Positions 47,041 to 56,268 are shown, counted from the first letter of the stretch. The stretch is DNA of 64,000 nt from Nostoc sp. 'Peltigera membranacea cyanobiont' N6 (GCF_002949735.1 NZ_CP026681.1:5672001-5736000); one strand, 5' to 3'. Made by a program: numbers and translations. Notes: generated by a model not told the origin, from the sequence alone.

Positions 47041-47688
47041 TCATTCCTGCCAAGGTGAAGGAATCGCTGTTGTTGAAAGTACTTCCCTTGCTTCCAGCCT
47101 AATCGCTGTTTGCTCACAGTTGGGGCATTTTACCTTTGTAAAAATCACTGAAGGTCGTCCTTTGTACTCGCCCATTACGGGATCTCCGGTGTACTCGCTG
47201 ATTATCCCCTGCTTGCAGTGATAGCACTCGAATATCACACGCCCTACCTCCGAGTTGCAATCCAGGAATTGCATGTGCTGACAGGGTTCTGGCGGTAATT
47301 CTTCTTCTTCATCGCTCTTTGTCAATTGATCCTGTTGCTTGGGCTGTTGCGGTAATTTGGATTTTCTCTTGTCAGCAGAGGTACGTTTGGCTTTACTTTT
47401 CTCTAAATGTTGCGGTTTTCCAGCAGCGTTTGTCTTTGACCTTACAAGAGGTATTACCTCTGCTTGGGCTGGCTGCTCAACTGACGGCAGATCAACACTG
47501 GGAGTAATGTTAGGCTGAGAGATTGGCTGCTGTTTATCTACTGGTTTATAAGCTACAAGGTCAAGCTTTGGACTTGGGTCGTTGGGTTTTGGCTGTTGTT
47601 TAGGTGGCTTGGGCGGTAAGCGAAGCCATGCCGTTAGGCTTATCGCTCGGTAGACTTCATCAGAACTTTCTTTCCTGAACTTTAGCAA
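47041..47688 (-). CDS. Zinc-ribbon protein with disordered N-terminus, copy 1 (215 aa)
   Basis: Residues 1-135 are Pro/Lys/Gln-rich and probably disordered. The C-terminal 80 residues carry CQHMQFLDCNSEVGRVIFECYHCKQG and KVKCPNCEQTAIRL, a double CxxC zinc ribbon also seen in copy 2. The original start (ATG at 47660, MKSTER...) is interrupted by a 35-bp repeat that introduces a stop, so translation must begin at 47688 or the gene is damaged. The operon position is between the ParB and lipoprotein genes. Likely nucleic-acid or protein binding; no family recognised. Confidence 0.62.
   Translation of the reverse strand: MLKFRKESSDEVYRAISLTAWLRLPPKPPKQQPKPNDPSPKLDLVAYKPVDKQQPISQPNITPSVDLPSVEQPAQAEVIPLVRSKTNAAGKPQHLEKSKAKRTSADKRKSKLPQQPKQQDQLTKSDEEEELPPEPCQHMQFLDCNSEVGRVIFECYHCKQGIISEYTGDPVMGEYKGRPSVIFTKVKCPNCEQTAIRLEAREVLSTTAIPSPWQE
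47612..47646. repeat. Short palindromic repeat inserted into the 5' end of the zinc-ribbon gene copy 1
   Basis: GGCGGTAAGCGAAGCCATG...GGCTTATCGC matches in its ends the repeat at 54489-54542 (GCGGTAAGCG...GTAGGCTTATCGC). In copy 2 of the gene no such sequence exists: MKSTERPSKTPEKQ runs on without interruption. The insertion therefore happened in copy 1 after the two islands diverged. Confidence 0.65.
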
Positions 47689-47774
47689 ATGAGTGTATTT
47701 TAACTAGCAGTTCACCTTTTAAACATTTTTACTAAGTCATAGATGAGTTTATGCACTAAAGCTTATAGTTGCCA

Positions 47775-48713
47775 CTATTCATCAGCTTTTCCCACCAACT
47801 CTTCTAGTTGAGAGAGTAGTTTATCTAACTTCGCTCGTTTGTTGGGATCATTCCAAACAGATGTTTTTTTAAGTTGTTTTCCGATTTTAGAATACCTCTG
47901 AACATAGACTTTAGTAGGTGGATTGTCTTGTTCAATGACATTGAGTTCCTGGATTTTTTGCTTAATTTCTCTGAAACTCAAGTTTTGGGATACTGCTAGG
48001 TTGAGCAAGGTTTTTCGCTGTTCTTCATTTTTAACTTGTGCGATCGCTCTAGCCTTTGTAAACTCTATTTTACCTTCACGGAGTGCTGTCAAAATATCAA
48101 TAGGCAGATTTAGCAATGGTAAACGACTGGTACGAAAGGATTCTGACGAAAATTTTCCTAACCCAGATAAGACTGATTCGATAACTTGAAGTTGGAGGAA
48201 AACGTTTTCCTCCAATTGTTGATGACGGTTTTTTGCGTGATTAGCACGATTCAGTATAGAACTAACCTCTTCGGTGCTGATCTTGAGTTTGAGTGAAATC
48301 AGCTCAAGAATTGCCTCCGTTTCTTCAACTGGGTTAAGATCCTCACGTTGGAGGTTTTCTATAAGAGCAATTTGGAGAGCTTGTTGATCGTCTAAGTCTC
48401 TAAAAACGACAGGAAGCTCACTCAATCCAATTTCCTGGGCTGCTCGATATCGCCTTTCTCCAGCAACTAACTCATAAGTCCCATTTTTTAATGGACGAAC
48501 TAGTAAAGGTTCTAGAATCCCATGATCTTTAATTGATTGGACTAATTGAGATTGTTTATCTGGAGCAAAGTAACGACGGGGTTGCTTGGCAGGAAGTTTA
48601 ATTTGTTGAATAGATAATGTTTGAGAAGATTCGACACTTTTTGGATCAGTGATGAATTTTTGGGCAATGGAGGCAGAGAGTCCTTGAGTTAGTGATTGTC
48701 TTGGTTTATTCAT
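47775..48713 (-). CDS. parB: ParB-type partition protein, copy 1 (312 aa)
   Basis: A ParB/Spo0J N-terminal CTPase domain (QQIKLPAKQPRRYF, GILEPLLVRPL, YELVAGERRYRAAQEIG, IALIENLQREDLNPVEE; about residues 25-120) is followed by the helix-turn-helix region (ISTEEVSSILNRANHAKN onward) and a C-terminal dimerisation segment. The start overlaps the parA end by 8 bp. Inside the gene (48192-48215) lies a perfect palindrome with the core AAAACGTTTT that could be its own parS. The conserved GERRYRA motif is present. It would bind parS and load as a clamp, working with the ParA upstream. Confidence 0.86.
   Translation of the reverse strand: MNKPRQSLTQGLSASIAQKFITDPKSVESSQTLSIQQIKLPAKQPRRYFAPDKQSQLVQSIKDHGILEPLLVRPLKNGTYELVAGERRYRAAQEIGLSELPVVFRDLDDQQALQIALIENLQREDLNPVEETEAILELISLKLKISTEEVSSILNRANHAKNRHQQLEENVFLQLQVIESVLSGLGKFSSESFRTSRLPLLNLPIDILTALREGKIEFTKARAIAQVKNEEQRKTLLNLAVSQNLSFREIKQKIQELNVIEQDNPPTKVYVQRYSKIGKQLKKTSVWNDPNKRAKLDKLLSQLEELVGKADE
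48192..48215. promoter_or_regulatory. parS-like palindrome inside parB copy 1
   Basis: A perfect 24-bp palindrome with each arm reading TTGGAGGAAAAC into its reverse complement. It encodes LEENVF within ParB, between the N-terminal domain and the later helices. The matching place in parB copy 2 also carries a palindrome with the same AAAACGTTTT core but different flanks, which makes chance unlikely. Confidence 0.62.
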
Positions 48714-49350
48714 TCAAAACCTCCAAGGATTTTTTGAATAATTGTTCAATTTCACGTCTAGCGATTCCGGCTGTTGATCCAGGTAAATCAAAGATAGTAG
48801 AATTTTGTCCATAGCAGTCGGCGATGATCTGTCGTTGATGAAGTACATTTTCTAAAACTGTGACATTTGGCATCAATTGAAGTACTTCTACTGCTTCATC
48901 TTTCAATTTAGTTCCTTTAACTGCACGATTGACAAACATTACGGCTTTAGGTTCTCCTCGCCGAATCCTTTGCGCTTGTTGAATCAAATGTACAGTATCA
49001 GAAGCACTTTCAAGGTCAATACCAGCAGGTTGGCATGGAATAATTGCTAAATCAGCAGTTAAAACTAATGCTCTGGTTGTTTCAGAGAGAGCGGCAGGCC
49101 CATCAGCAATAATCCATGTATATGATTCATTTAGCTTAGGTAACTCATCCAATAGTGCATCAGGCGCTTGAATAATCTGACAAGGAATAACTTGTTCTAA
49201 TCGTTTTAGCCACTTAGAAGATGAGCATTGAGCATCAGCATCTACAAGTAGCACTGATTTACCTTGTTTTTGTAGCCATCGTGCAAGATGAACAGAAACT
49301 GTTGATTTACCTGCTCCTCCTTTTTGATTGATAATTGCGATGATCGGCAT
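48706..49350 (-). CDS. parA: ParA-type ATPase, copy 1 (214 aa)
   Basis: A deviant Walker A motif KGGAGKS (residues 10-16) is followed by VLLVDADAQCSSSKW (Walker A' region) and WIIADGPAALSETT. The short length without an N-terminal HTH places it in the type Ib ParA group (MinD/ParF-like). It would form dynamic nucleoid-bound gradients and position plasmids via ParB. It heads the operon parA-parB-zinc ribbon-lipoprotein on the minus strand. The 299 bp to the divergent sigma gene is the promoter region. Confidence 0.86.
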   Translation of the reverse strand: MPIIAIINQKGGAGKSTVSVHLARWLQKQGKSVLLVDADAQCSSSKWLKRLEQVIPCQIIQAPDALLDELPKLNESYTWIIADGPAALSETTRALVLTADLAIIPCQPAGIDLESASDTVHLIQQAQRIRRGEPKAVMFVNRAVKGTKLKDEAVEVLQLMPNVTVLENVLHQRQIIADCYGQNSTIFDLPGSTAGIARREIEQLFKKSLEVLNE

Positions 49351-49649
49351 AAGTAGGATCTAAATTACACAGTATAGTTTATGGTAGATTTTTAGCTTAT
49401 ACAGGCTTTCAGGCAAAACAAGCAAGCATCAAACAGCAAGATATATATAAGTATCAGTGTTCACAAGCAGAACTTCTGAAATTCTCCTTTATATTCAAGT
49501 TGAACTTAAAAATTCATATCAATTTAACACGATTGCAAAAATCCCATCTTCTTTGCAGATTGCCTATATCTTGAAGAATACTACTCAAACAAATAGTTTC
49601 AATAGGTAGCTTCTCAATTTATCTTGATTTATCTCATTCATTAAGTTTT
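49351..49649. promoter_or_regulatory. Divergent promoter region between parA copy 1 and the sigma factor gene
   Basis: This is 299 bp of AT-rich DNA between divergent genes. No palindrome like the parS-type sites of copy 2 was seen here, in contrast to the corresponding region upstream of parA copy 2. Promoter elements cannot be placed with confidence. Confidence 0.35.
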
Positions 49650-50597
49650 ATGCCCAGCCCAACTACCGACTTAGTTCGCTCGTACTTAAAAGAAATCGGA
49701 CGCTATCCTCTGCTAACTCCTGAGCAAGAAATTACAAACGCTAGGCTTGTGCAGCAGATGATGACGATTGAGCAGCAACGGCAAGCGATCTCACTTAAAC
49801 TTAACCGACAACCAACTGCAAGAGAATTAGCTATCTCGTTTGGGCAAAGTGAAGCTGAAGTAGAGTCAATCGTTCAACAAGGCCAAAAGGCTAAACAGAA
49901 AATGGTGACAGCGAACCTGCGGCTAGTGGTTTCTATTGCTAAGAAATACCAGAACCACAATTTAGAATTCCTCGATTTAATTCAGGAAGGTACACTTGGT
50001 TTGCAAAAAGGGGTAGAGAAGTTCGACCCTAACAAAGGCTACAAACTATCAACCTATGCTTACTGGTGGATTCGTCAGGAAATCACACGTGCAATTGCAG
50101 AAAAATCTCGTACTATTCGATTGCCAACTCATCTAACCGAAAGACTTAATAAAATTAAAAAAGTACAGCGAGAAAGCTTTCAAAAGCTTGGTCGCTATGC
50201 TACTGTCACCGAAATTGCTGAAGAGTTAAATTTAAAGCCTAACCAGGTTCGAGAATATCTCAGTGTCTCGAAGCAGCCAGTTTCTCTGGATTTGCGTGTG
50301 GGAGACAATCAAGACACTGAGCTATTGGATATCTTACCTGATGAGAGCATTTCCTCAGACGAACGGCTCACCAAGGAACTGTTGCGCCTTGATTTGAATA
50401 ATCTGCTGGCATCCCTACCCCCTATACAACGAGAAATACTAACTCTACGTTTTGGGTTAGAGAATGATCATCAACTAAGCTTAACTCAAGTTGGCGATCG
50501 CTTAAACTTGAGTCGAGAACGAATCCGTCAGCTTGAGCATAAAGCTTTAACAATTCTGCGTCGTGAACAAAGTGATATAAGAGAGTATCTTAATTAA
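49650..50597 (+). CDS. Group 2 sigma-70 factor (315 aa)
   Basis: All sigma regions are present: 1.2 (TDLVRSYLKEIGRYPLLTPEQE), 2 (ANLRLVVSIAKKYQN, LEFLDLIQEGTLGLQKGVEKF, STYAYWWIRQEITRAIA), 3 (RTIRLPTHLTERLNKIKK) and 4 (LPPIQREILTLRFGL, SLTQVGDRLNLSRERIRQLEHKALTILRRE). There is no long N-terminal region 1.1, as in the group 2 Sig proteins of cyanobacteria. A plasmid-borne copy could redirect RNA polymerase to plasmid promoters. No anti-sigma gene is adjacent. Confidence 0.9.
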   Translation: MPSPTTDLVRSYLKEIGRYPLLTPEQEITNARLVQQMMTIEQQRQAISLKLNRQPTARELAISFGQSEAEVESIVQQGQKAKQKMVTANLRLVVSIAKKYQNHNLEFLDLIQEGTLGLQKGVEKFDPNKGYKLSTYAYWWIRQEITRAIAEKSRTIRLPTHLTERLNKIKKVQRESFQKLGRYATVTEIAEELNLKPNQVREYLSVSKQPVSLDLRVGDNQDTELLDILPDESISSDERLTKELLRLDLNNLLASLPPIQREILTLRFGLENDHQLSLTQVGDRLNLSRERIRQLEHKALTILRREQSDIREYLN

Positions 50598-50932
50598 TTA
50601 GATTAATTCACGCTCAAGTTGTTGACTAGGAGAGTATGAGCAAAACCCGCTACTCTAAAGACTGCAAACAAGTCGCCCCTTGAATAAAGATGCCTCCGAT
50701 TGGCGCTACTCTGGTTCAGCGATCGCGTACCCGCAATGAACTGGTGATGATTGCACTTTTGAGTGCTGATGCTGTAATTTCGGTATAAAGGATACTAGTT
50801 TATATAAATGCTTTGTCACAGCAGACAATTGCATATTATATTTTAGTGTGTATGTACTATATTAATGGCTGATTAATACTAATATTGAATATTTTGCCGT
50901 AACGATAGCACGAAACATTTTCGTCCAAAGCA
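50598..50932. other. Intergenic region before the RecD2-like gene
   Basis: There is one HIP1-containing stretch near 50717 and a 32-codon frame (50690-50788, MPPIGATLVQRSRTRNELVMIAL-type) that could be a gene remnant. Otherwise AT-rich, probably including the promoter of the next gene. Confidence 0.3.
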
Positions 50933-53053
50933 ATGTCAACTTCCCAAACTCCTACCCAGCAACAAGTTAACGCTACTCTCCAGCATGAAATAATCACTGG
51001 AGTAATAGAACGTTTAACCTTCCATTCAGAGGAGTCGGGGTATACAGTGGCGCGTTTGGTACGCCCCAGATTTAGAGATTTAACCACAATCGTCGGTAGT
51101 TTTGCCAATATTCAGCCAGGGCAGACACTTCAACTAACAGGCTTTTGGCGAGAGCATCCCCAGTTTGGGCCACAATTCCAAGTCACCAATTATAAAGAAA
51201 CCAAACCAGCAACACTCACCGGAATTGAGAAATACTTGGGTAGTGGACTAATCAAAGGAGTTGGCCCAGTCACAGCCAAGCGTATCGTTGCTCACTTCGG
51301 TTTGGAAACACTCGACATCATCGAAAACCAAATTGAGCGACTGATTGAAGTCCAGGGTATTGCCAAAAAGCGGATCACTCTGATCAAAAACGCTTGGGCT
51401 TCGCAGAAAGCAATTAAAGAAGTGATGGTATTTTTGCAAAGCCACGGCGTTTCAACAACTTATGCTGTGAAGATATACAAGCAATACCAGGACAAAGCTA
51501 TTGATACAGTTACCCATAATCCATATCAGTTAGCGACCGATATCTACGGAATAGGTTTTCTTACAGCGGACAAGATTGCGCGTAACCTGGGAGTTGCACC
51601 TGATAGCGAATTTAGATACTGCGCTGGAATAACCCATGCTTTAAGTGAAGCCGCAGAAGATGGTCACTGCTACTTACCACAGCCAGAGCTAATTGAAAAA
51701 GTCATCAAACTGCTGACAACTGAGGAGCATCAGCCGACAGAAGATGCTATAACCAATATCATCAAAGATATGGGTGCCAGAGAGGAGTTGGTCAGGGAGA
51801 GGATTCGAGATGATTATGGCGAGAAACTACTATTGTGCTACAAACCAACATTTTTCCATACTGAGCAGAACTTAGCGCAATTAATCTCTCGAAGATTACG
51901 CCAACCGATTGCACAGGATATACCTCGTGTTCGTGGTTGGATTGAACGTTTTACCGCTAGTCACAAAATACAACTATCGCAGCAGCAGCAGCAAGCTGTG
52001 GAGATAGCGGCTTATTCTCCATTGATGATTCTCACTGGCGGCCCTGGCGTGGGGAAAACTTTCACCACCCATACAATAGTCAGCTTGTGGAAAGCAATGG
52101 GTAAATCTATTGCTCTAGCAGCACCAACGGGGAGGGCAGCACAAAGACTATCCGAAATGACCCAACTTGAAGCAAAGACCATACATCGCCTACTGGAGTT
52201 TGACCCCAAGAAAATGGGGTTTAAATGTGGCAGCGATAACCCTTTGCCGCACACCGCAATTATTGTTGATGAAGCTTCAATGCTTGACCTATTCCTGGCA
52301 CACTCTTTGGTGAAAGCAGTAGCACAAGGAGCGCAACTATTATTAGTAGGTGATATCGACCAGCTTCCGTCAGTTGGGCCAGGAAAAGTATTAGCTGATC
52401 TAATAAATTCGCTTCAAGTACCAGTGGTTCGGCTAACGCAAGTATTTAGGCAAGCCCAACAGAGCGCAATCATTACCGCTGCACACCAAATTAACCAGGG
52501 AGAATATCCGGCGCTTGAGCCAATCTCTGATAATCCCGTGTCTGATTGTATTTGGCATGGTGGAGGAAATCAGCCAGAACACGGGGTACAGGCAATCTGT
52601 GAACTGATCAGCGATCTGATTCCCCGACTGGGCTTTAATCCGGCAACAGATGTGCAAATACTTTGTCCCATGTCGCGGGGACTGGTGGGAACTCGCAACC
52701 TGAACGCTGTGTTGCAACAGTTGATCAATCCGCCAAATAAAGACTTGGTAGAGATTAATAGGGGTGGCATGATTCTACGTGAAGGCGATCGCATTATTCA
52801 ATTAACCAATGACTATAACCGTGGAGTGTTTAACGGTGATTTAGGGAATATCTTGAGCATTGACACCGTAGAGCAAGAAGTTACAGTTGATTATGGTGGT
52901 CGGGCTGTTGTTTACGATTATGCTGACCTGAATGAAATTACTCTGGCTTTTGCTGTCTCAGTGCATAAAAGCCAAGGCTCAGAGTATCCTGTGGTGATAT
53001 TTCCATTAGACATCTCCGAAAACTATCAAAGCTTTGCTGTGGCTAGCTTATAA
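50933..53053 (+). pseudogene. recD2: RecD2-type SF1B helicase, C-terminally truncated (706 aa)
   Basis: The order is an N-terminal OB-like domain, helix-hairpin-helix motifs (YLGSGLIKGVGPVTAKRIVAHFG, near 95-125), the Walker A motif TGGPGVGKTFTTH near 366, IIVDEASMLDLFL near 443, GDIDQLPSVGPGKVL near 475 and VSVHKSQGSEYPVVIF near 682. RecD2 proteins normally continue past this point with LSRNLLYTAVTRAK-type motif VI. Here the protein ends 22 residues later in unrelated sequence (DISENYQSFAVASL) at the TAA that borders an IS. Missing motif VI predicts loss of helicase activity. Confidence 0.75.
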
Positions 53054-54148
53054 GACATAAATACAAGTATCAAAAACTAGCTAGTCAATACGATAAAATA
53101 TGGATTTGAGATACTTACTGATAATAACAAGGCAAAAATATGTAGTTATATGCATTAATTTTAGCCTGATGGCATAGGATATATTTGGACTGGTAATATT
53201 AGCGCTCGAATTCGTAATCTTACTAGTCCACAAATTGTCAAGATAACTTGTTCATACTTTTTAGGATTTAACCTAAATCTGTCTTGAACAACTCGAAAAA
53301 TTTTTACCGAACGGATTCGATGTTCAACAAATACTCGTTTGGATGAAAACTGCTTATTTGATTTTTTCTGTTTAGTTGTTAACTCTTTATTTCTTGGTTT
53401 CTTAATTGGAGTATCAATTAAATCTTCTCCTAGATAACCTAAATCTCCCTTAAAACTTTGTTTTTGGTCAAAGTTGTCACGGTTTTCTCTAAACATTGTT
53501 ATATCGCTTTTTGGACCTGGTTCTCCTGCCACAACATCAACGATATCTCTACCATCTGGCATGATAATTATTTGGCTTTTAAATGTATGATTACTCTTCT
53601 TGCCCGAAAAATATTTTTCTTGTTCTTCATTATCTCCGGGTCTTTCCCTGACTTGTTCATAGCTGTCTACAATTAATTCATATTCTGTGAGTATTTCTTT
53701 AACTACCTCATAATCAGATTCGTTTTTTTTTACTTGTTCAATTAAACTGGATGGTAGCAATTCCCTCAGTATTGGCAACCAATAATTAAATATGTCATTT
53801 GCTGTCGATTCACTTACTCCAAACTGGATACCAAGAAGTTGAAACGTCGTCATGTGTCTCAGATACACCAAGGTTAAAATTATTTGTTCGGCAACACATA
53901 GTTTTGGCTTTCGACCTCCACCACCAGCAATAATTCTAACTTTTTTTGATTCTCGCAAAGCTTGTTTTTCATAATTTAATTGTTCAGCATTTTGTATTAA
54001 CTGTTGTAACTGTTCATACTCCAGACCAATTAAACGTTGTGTTTCTTTCTTGTTCTTTTCAATGTGGTTCAGCATGTCGCTCATATTTCTGTGTCAAAAA
54101 ACTCTCTGATGTTCTTTTACCACAGAATGTTAGTATTTTGGAGATGTC
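53054..54148 (-). mobile_element. IS5-family-like insertion sequence with 3-bp TAA target duplication
   Basis: The transposase is intact (see the CDS). Ends begin with GACAT at the left (53054) and ATGTC at the right (ending 54148), a short imperfect terminal inverted repeat. The element is flanked by TAA on both sides (53051-53053 and 54149-54151), consistent with a 3-bp TNA duplication as in ISL2-type IS5 elements. The left TAA is also the stop codon of the recD2-like frame. The intact transposase and clean duplication suggest a recent insertion. Confidence 0.7.
53161..54084 (-). CDS. IS5-like transposase, DDE type (307 aa)
   Basis: A complete DDE transposase. The N-terminal HTH has FQLLGIQFGVSESTANDIFNYWLP. 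Catalytic acidic residues are in LIVDSYEQVRERP, KGDLGYLGED and VFVEHRIRSVKIFRV. The helix FSGKKSNHTFKSQIIIMPDG is typical of the DDE_Tnp_4 family. No frameshift was seen, so it may be active. Confidence 0.82.
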   Translation of the reverse strand: MSDMLNHIEKNKKETQRLIGLEYEQLQQLIQNAEQLNYEKQALRESKKVRIIAGGGGRKPKLCVAEQIILTLVYLRHMTTFQLLGIQFGVSESTANDIFNYWLPILRELLPSSLIEQVKKNESDYEVVKEILTEYELIVDSYEQVRERPGDNEEQEKYFSGKKSNHTFKSQIIIMPDGRDIVDVVAGEPGPKSDITMFRENRDNFDQKQSFKGDLGYLGEDLIDTPIKKPRNKELTTKQKKSNKQFSSKRVFVEHRIRSVKIFRVVQDRFRLNPKKYEQVILTICGLVRLRIRALILPVQIYPMPSG

Positions 54149-54154
54149 TAATAT

Positions 54155-54466
54155 ATGAACCGCTTAAAATCTATTCTTCTTGGTGGTTTATTAGCTTCTG
54201 TTTCAATTGCTGCTCTTTCAACTCATGCTAATGCTTCTGTTGTCAATTTTCGCAATGAACATTTAAATACTAATACTATTGCTTTTAATAACGCTAAACT
54301 AATTCGTGAGCATCAATTGCATGAACAGCAAGTTCGTGAGCAAAAGGCTCGTGAATTACGTGAGCGCCAAGCTCGTGAACAAAAAGCCCGTGAATTGCGT
54401 GAGCGCCAAGCTCGTGAACAAAAAGCTCGTGAATTGCGTGAGCGTCAAGCTCGTCTTCATCACTAA
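54155..54466 (+). CDS. Secreted repeat protein, Arg/Glu/Gln-rich (103 aa)
   Basis: The N-terminal signal peptide MNRLKSILLGGLLASVSIAA has a cleavage region LSTHANASVV. The mature part begins with a polar stretch and ends in three repeats of about 13 residues, R-E-Q-K-A-R-E-L-R-E-R-Q-A, a highly charged single-helix pattern. Codons of the repeats are also repeated at DNA level (54340-54460). The start lies 6 bp after the IS right end, so its original promoter may have been displaced. Function unknown. Confidence 0.6.
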   Translation: MNRLKSILLGGLLASVSIAALSTHANASVVNFRNEHLNTNTIAFNNAKLIREHQLHEQQVREQKARELRERQAREQKARELRERQAREQKARELRERQARLHH

Positions 54467-54488
54467 AATTTGAATTTTTACTCGCTCT

Positions 54489-54542
54489 GCGGTAAGCGTT
54501 CGCGCAGCGTCTCCAAGAATTGCTATGCCGTAGGCTTATCGC
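54489..54542. repeat. Dispersed palindromic repeat related to the one at 47612
   Basis: GCGGTAAGCGTTCGCGCAGCG...CCGTAGGCTTATCGC shares both ends with the insertion at 47612-47646 but has a longer middle. It lies between two gene remnants and resembles mobile short repeats of Nostoc-type genomes. Confidence 0.5.
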
Positions 54543-54556
54543 CCCACCCAATCAAG

Positions 54557-54733
54557 CAAACGTGAGTAGCGTCTTGAACAGCTTCAAGAAGAACAAGGCA
54601 ACACGGATTCTAAACACTCAGGGGGGAATAGCGCTTCTGGCGGCAATTCGGGTGCAGGTAAATCTGGCACATCAAAAATTTCTGCCACTGGTACACCTGA
54701 TGATATCGAAAAAATTGATCGGGATCAGGAGTA
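54557..54733 (+). pseudogene. 3' fragment of a Ser/Gly-rich protein
   Basis: A plus-strand frame without a start codon gives RLEQLQEEQGNTDSK, GGNSASGGNSGAGKSGTS and TPDDIEKIDRDQE up to a TAA at 54733. This low-complexity linker plus acidic tail looks like the end of a lost gene. A longer overlapping frame (54520-54783) has no protein-like features. Confidence 0.4.
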
Positions 54734-54783
54734 AAACTGACTCCGACGAGTCAAGGTTTAACTGGATCGTCTCTAATTACTAA

Positions 54784-55267
54784 CTCAAGTCAACAATGGT
54801 GGATTGAATACCTTATTATTCAGTCCACATAAGCTTTCGCACATCAAAAGCACTCTGCTTTCAAGCGATGCCAAAGGCGGGCGGGTACGCCATCGCATTT
54901 TTTGAAACCGGAACCGGAACAATAAACTTATTTTTGCGCCCAAGGTTCTGATTTTTGTAAGGCAACGCTTGCTAACTGTTTAACATAAAATCGTATGTTA
55001 TGGTTCAAAACTTTTGTTTTAGTAGATATCTGAGTAAAAATCAAATATTTCATTGTCTAAGCGATCGCTCTGTTGTTGGGCGATCGCCTACTCAAATCTT
55101 AGCTGAATAATAATGATAATCAAGCCGATAAATTGATACAAACGTCGCTCTTATCAGTCTTTTTATTCCCTACACGATAATCATTATTCGTAAAAAACTC
55201 GAAAAGGGTAATAAGCAAACATTGGTAATTAAATTTTCTTATTCTTCTTGTACTGATTGAGTAAGTA
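54784..55267. other. Intergenic region, 484 bp
   Basis: It contains two HIP1-related clusters (GCGATCGC near 55060, GGGCGATCGCC near 55078), AT-rich DNA and no convincing gene. A 79-codon minus-strand frame here lacks domain features. Confidence 0.3.
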
Positions 55268-55311
55268 TTGTGGATTGCTGATATACATTTCTGTATAATC
55301 GCACTGTCCTC

Positions 55312-55576
55312 TTGGGTGGATATTGCTATTTTCACAGACATGGGTAATTCTAGAAACAATATTAACGTTCTTACCAGTGATGTAGTAATTGCTTGCGGGA
55401 TGGGTGCAGGAACCGCTTCAGAAATTGCTCTAGCTTTGAAAGCAAATAAGCAAGTAATTTTGTTGAATAATGATGAAGAAAGTCAACTTTTCTTTAAAAA
55501 AATGTCGCCAGAAAATGTTTATATTGTGGAGAGTGTGGAGCAGGCGATCGCTACTGCCAAAACAATTTTATCTTAG
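55312..55576 (+). pseudogene. C-terminal fragment of a LOG/TIGR00725-type (SLOG) protein
   Basis: WVDIAIFTDMGNSRNNINVLTSDVVIACGMGAGTASEIALALKANKQVILLNN is the second half of a Rossmann-like SLOG domain; the GMGAGTASE loop would bind a nucleotide. The first half with the usual GGxxG start is missing, and the preceding codons (from 55268) are unrelated. It is therefore a truncated copy of a widespread lysine-decarboxylase-like or nucleotide-sensor family. Confidence 0.6.
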
Positions 55577-55739
55577 TTACGAATTAGTGAATCAGTAAAG
55601 TCTTCTCAAATTGAGAGGCTCTCGAATTGATTGGGTTTGAATCCCCATCTGTTGCGTTAGCTTTCCGAAATTTAAATTATATTCCGGATCAGACTGCTCC
55701 AAGAGAGTGTATGTATAAAAAAGAGAACTAAATTCCCAG

Positions 55740-56192
55740 ATGATTCACCAAATTACCGCTTTAGAATCCTGTTGGCATATTTCTCCTGAGTGGGGTCAGA
55801 CCATGCCTCCATTAGCAGTAAGAATGTTAGAAAAAGTTTTGTTGCCAATCTCAGACTTGTCAGGCTACTGCTGTGGTGTTTTGTGGGAAAAACAGGAATG
55901 GATTTATGCAATTGTTTGCCAGAATGAAACTCTCTACTTAGCTGAACAAGAATTTCATAGAACAAATCTACTAGAAAAGTCTACTGTTTCTACCCCAGCT
56001 TTTAAATTGGGGGACATAATTGAGGTTGATTTCGGTGAACAGCCGACACGCCGTGTTATTCAAGGAATTTTTAGCCTCAAAGATAATTGGCTTTATGGGG
56101 TAGAGTGGCGCTCTCCAATTTTAGAAGAACTGTCTGCTCAAAGCAGAACAATATGGCTTGCTGATGTTGATTTAGTCAATATGGGTGTCTGA
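55740..56192 (+). CDS. DUF1392 family protein (150 aa)
   Basis: The typical length (about 150 residues) and features (ISPEWGQTMPPLAVRMLEKVLLPISD, CCGVLWEKQEWIYAIVCQNETLYLAEQEF, DIIEVDFGEQPTRRVIQGIF, WLYGVEWRSPILEE) fit DUF1392, a family known to me as Nostoc/Anabaena-specific and frequent on plasmids. It is a small beta-rich protein without a signal peptide. Function unknown. Confidence 0.7.
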   Translation: MIHQITALESCWHISPEWGQTMPPLAVRMLEKVLLPISDLSGYCCGVLWEKQEWIYAIVCQNETLYLAEQEFHRTNLLEKSTVSTPAFKLGDIIEVDFGEQPTRRVIQGIFSLKDNWLYGVEWRSPILEELSAQSRTIWLADVDLVNMGV

Positions 56193-56268
56193 CTATTATC
56201 AGTTATTACTAGAGAGCGACACCAAGTTAACTGCTTTGATTGAGAAATGAGATGCTTACAATTTGAGA

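Noticed and set aside
54520..54783. 87-codon plus-strand frame
   Set aside because: Another frame over the same bases has the more protein-like Ser/Gly-rich content and acidic tail; this one is probably a shadow.
55610..55665. tRNA 3'-end-like sequence (GGGTTTGAATCCCC)
   Set aside because: A T-arm-like stem-loop is visible but no matching acceptor stem, anticodon arm or CCA end was found nearby. It could be a trace of an attachment site but cannot be supported.
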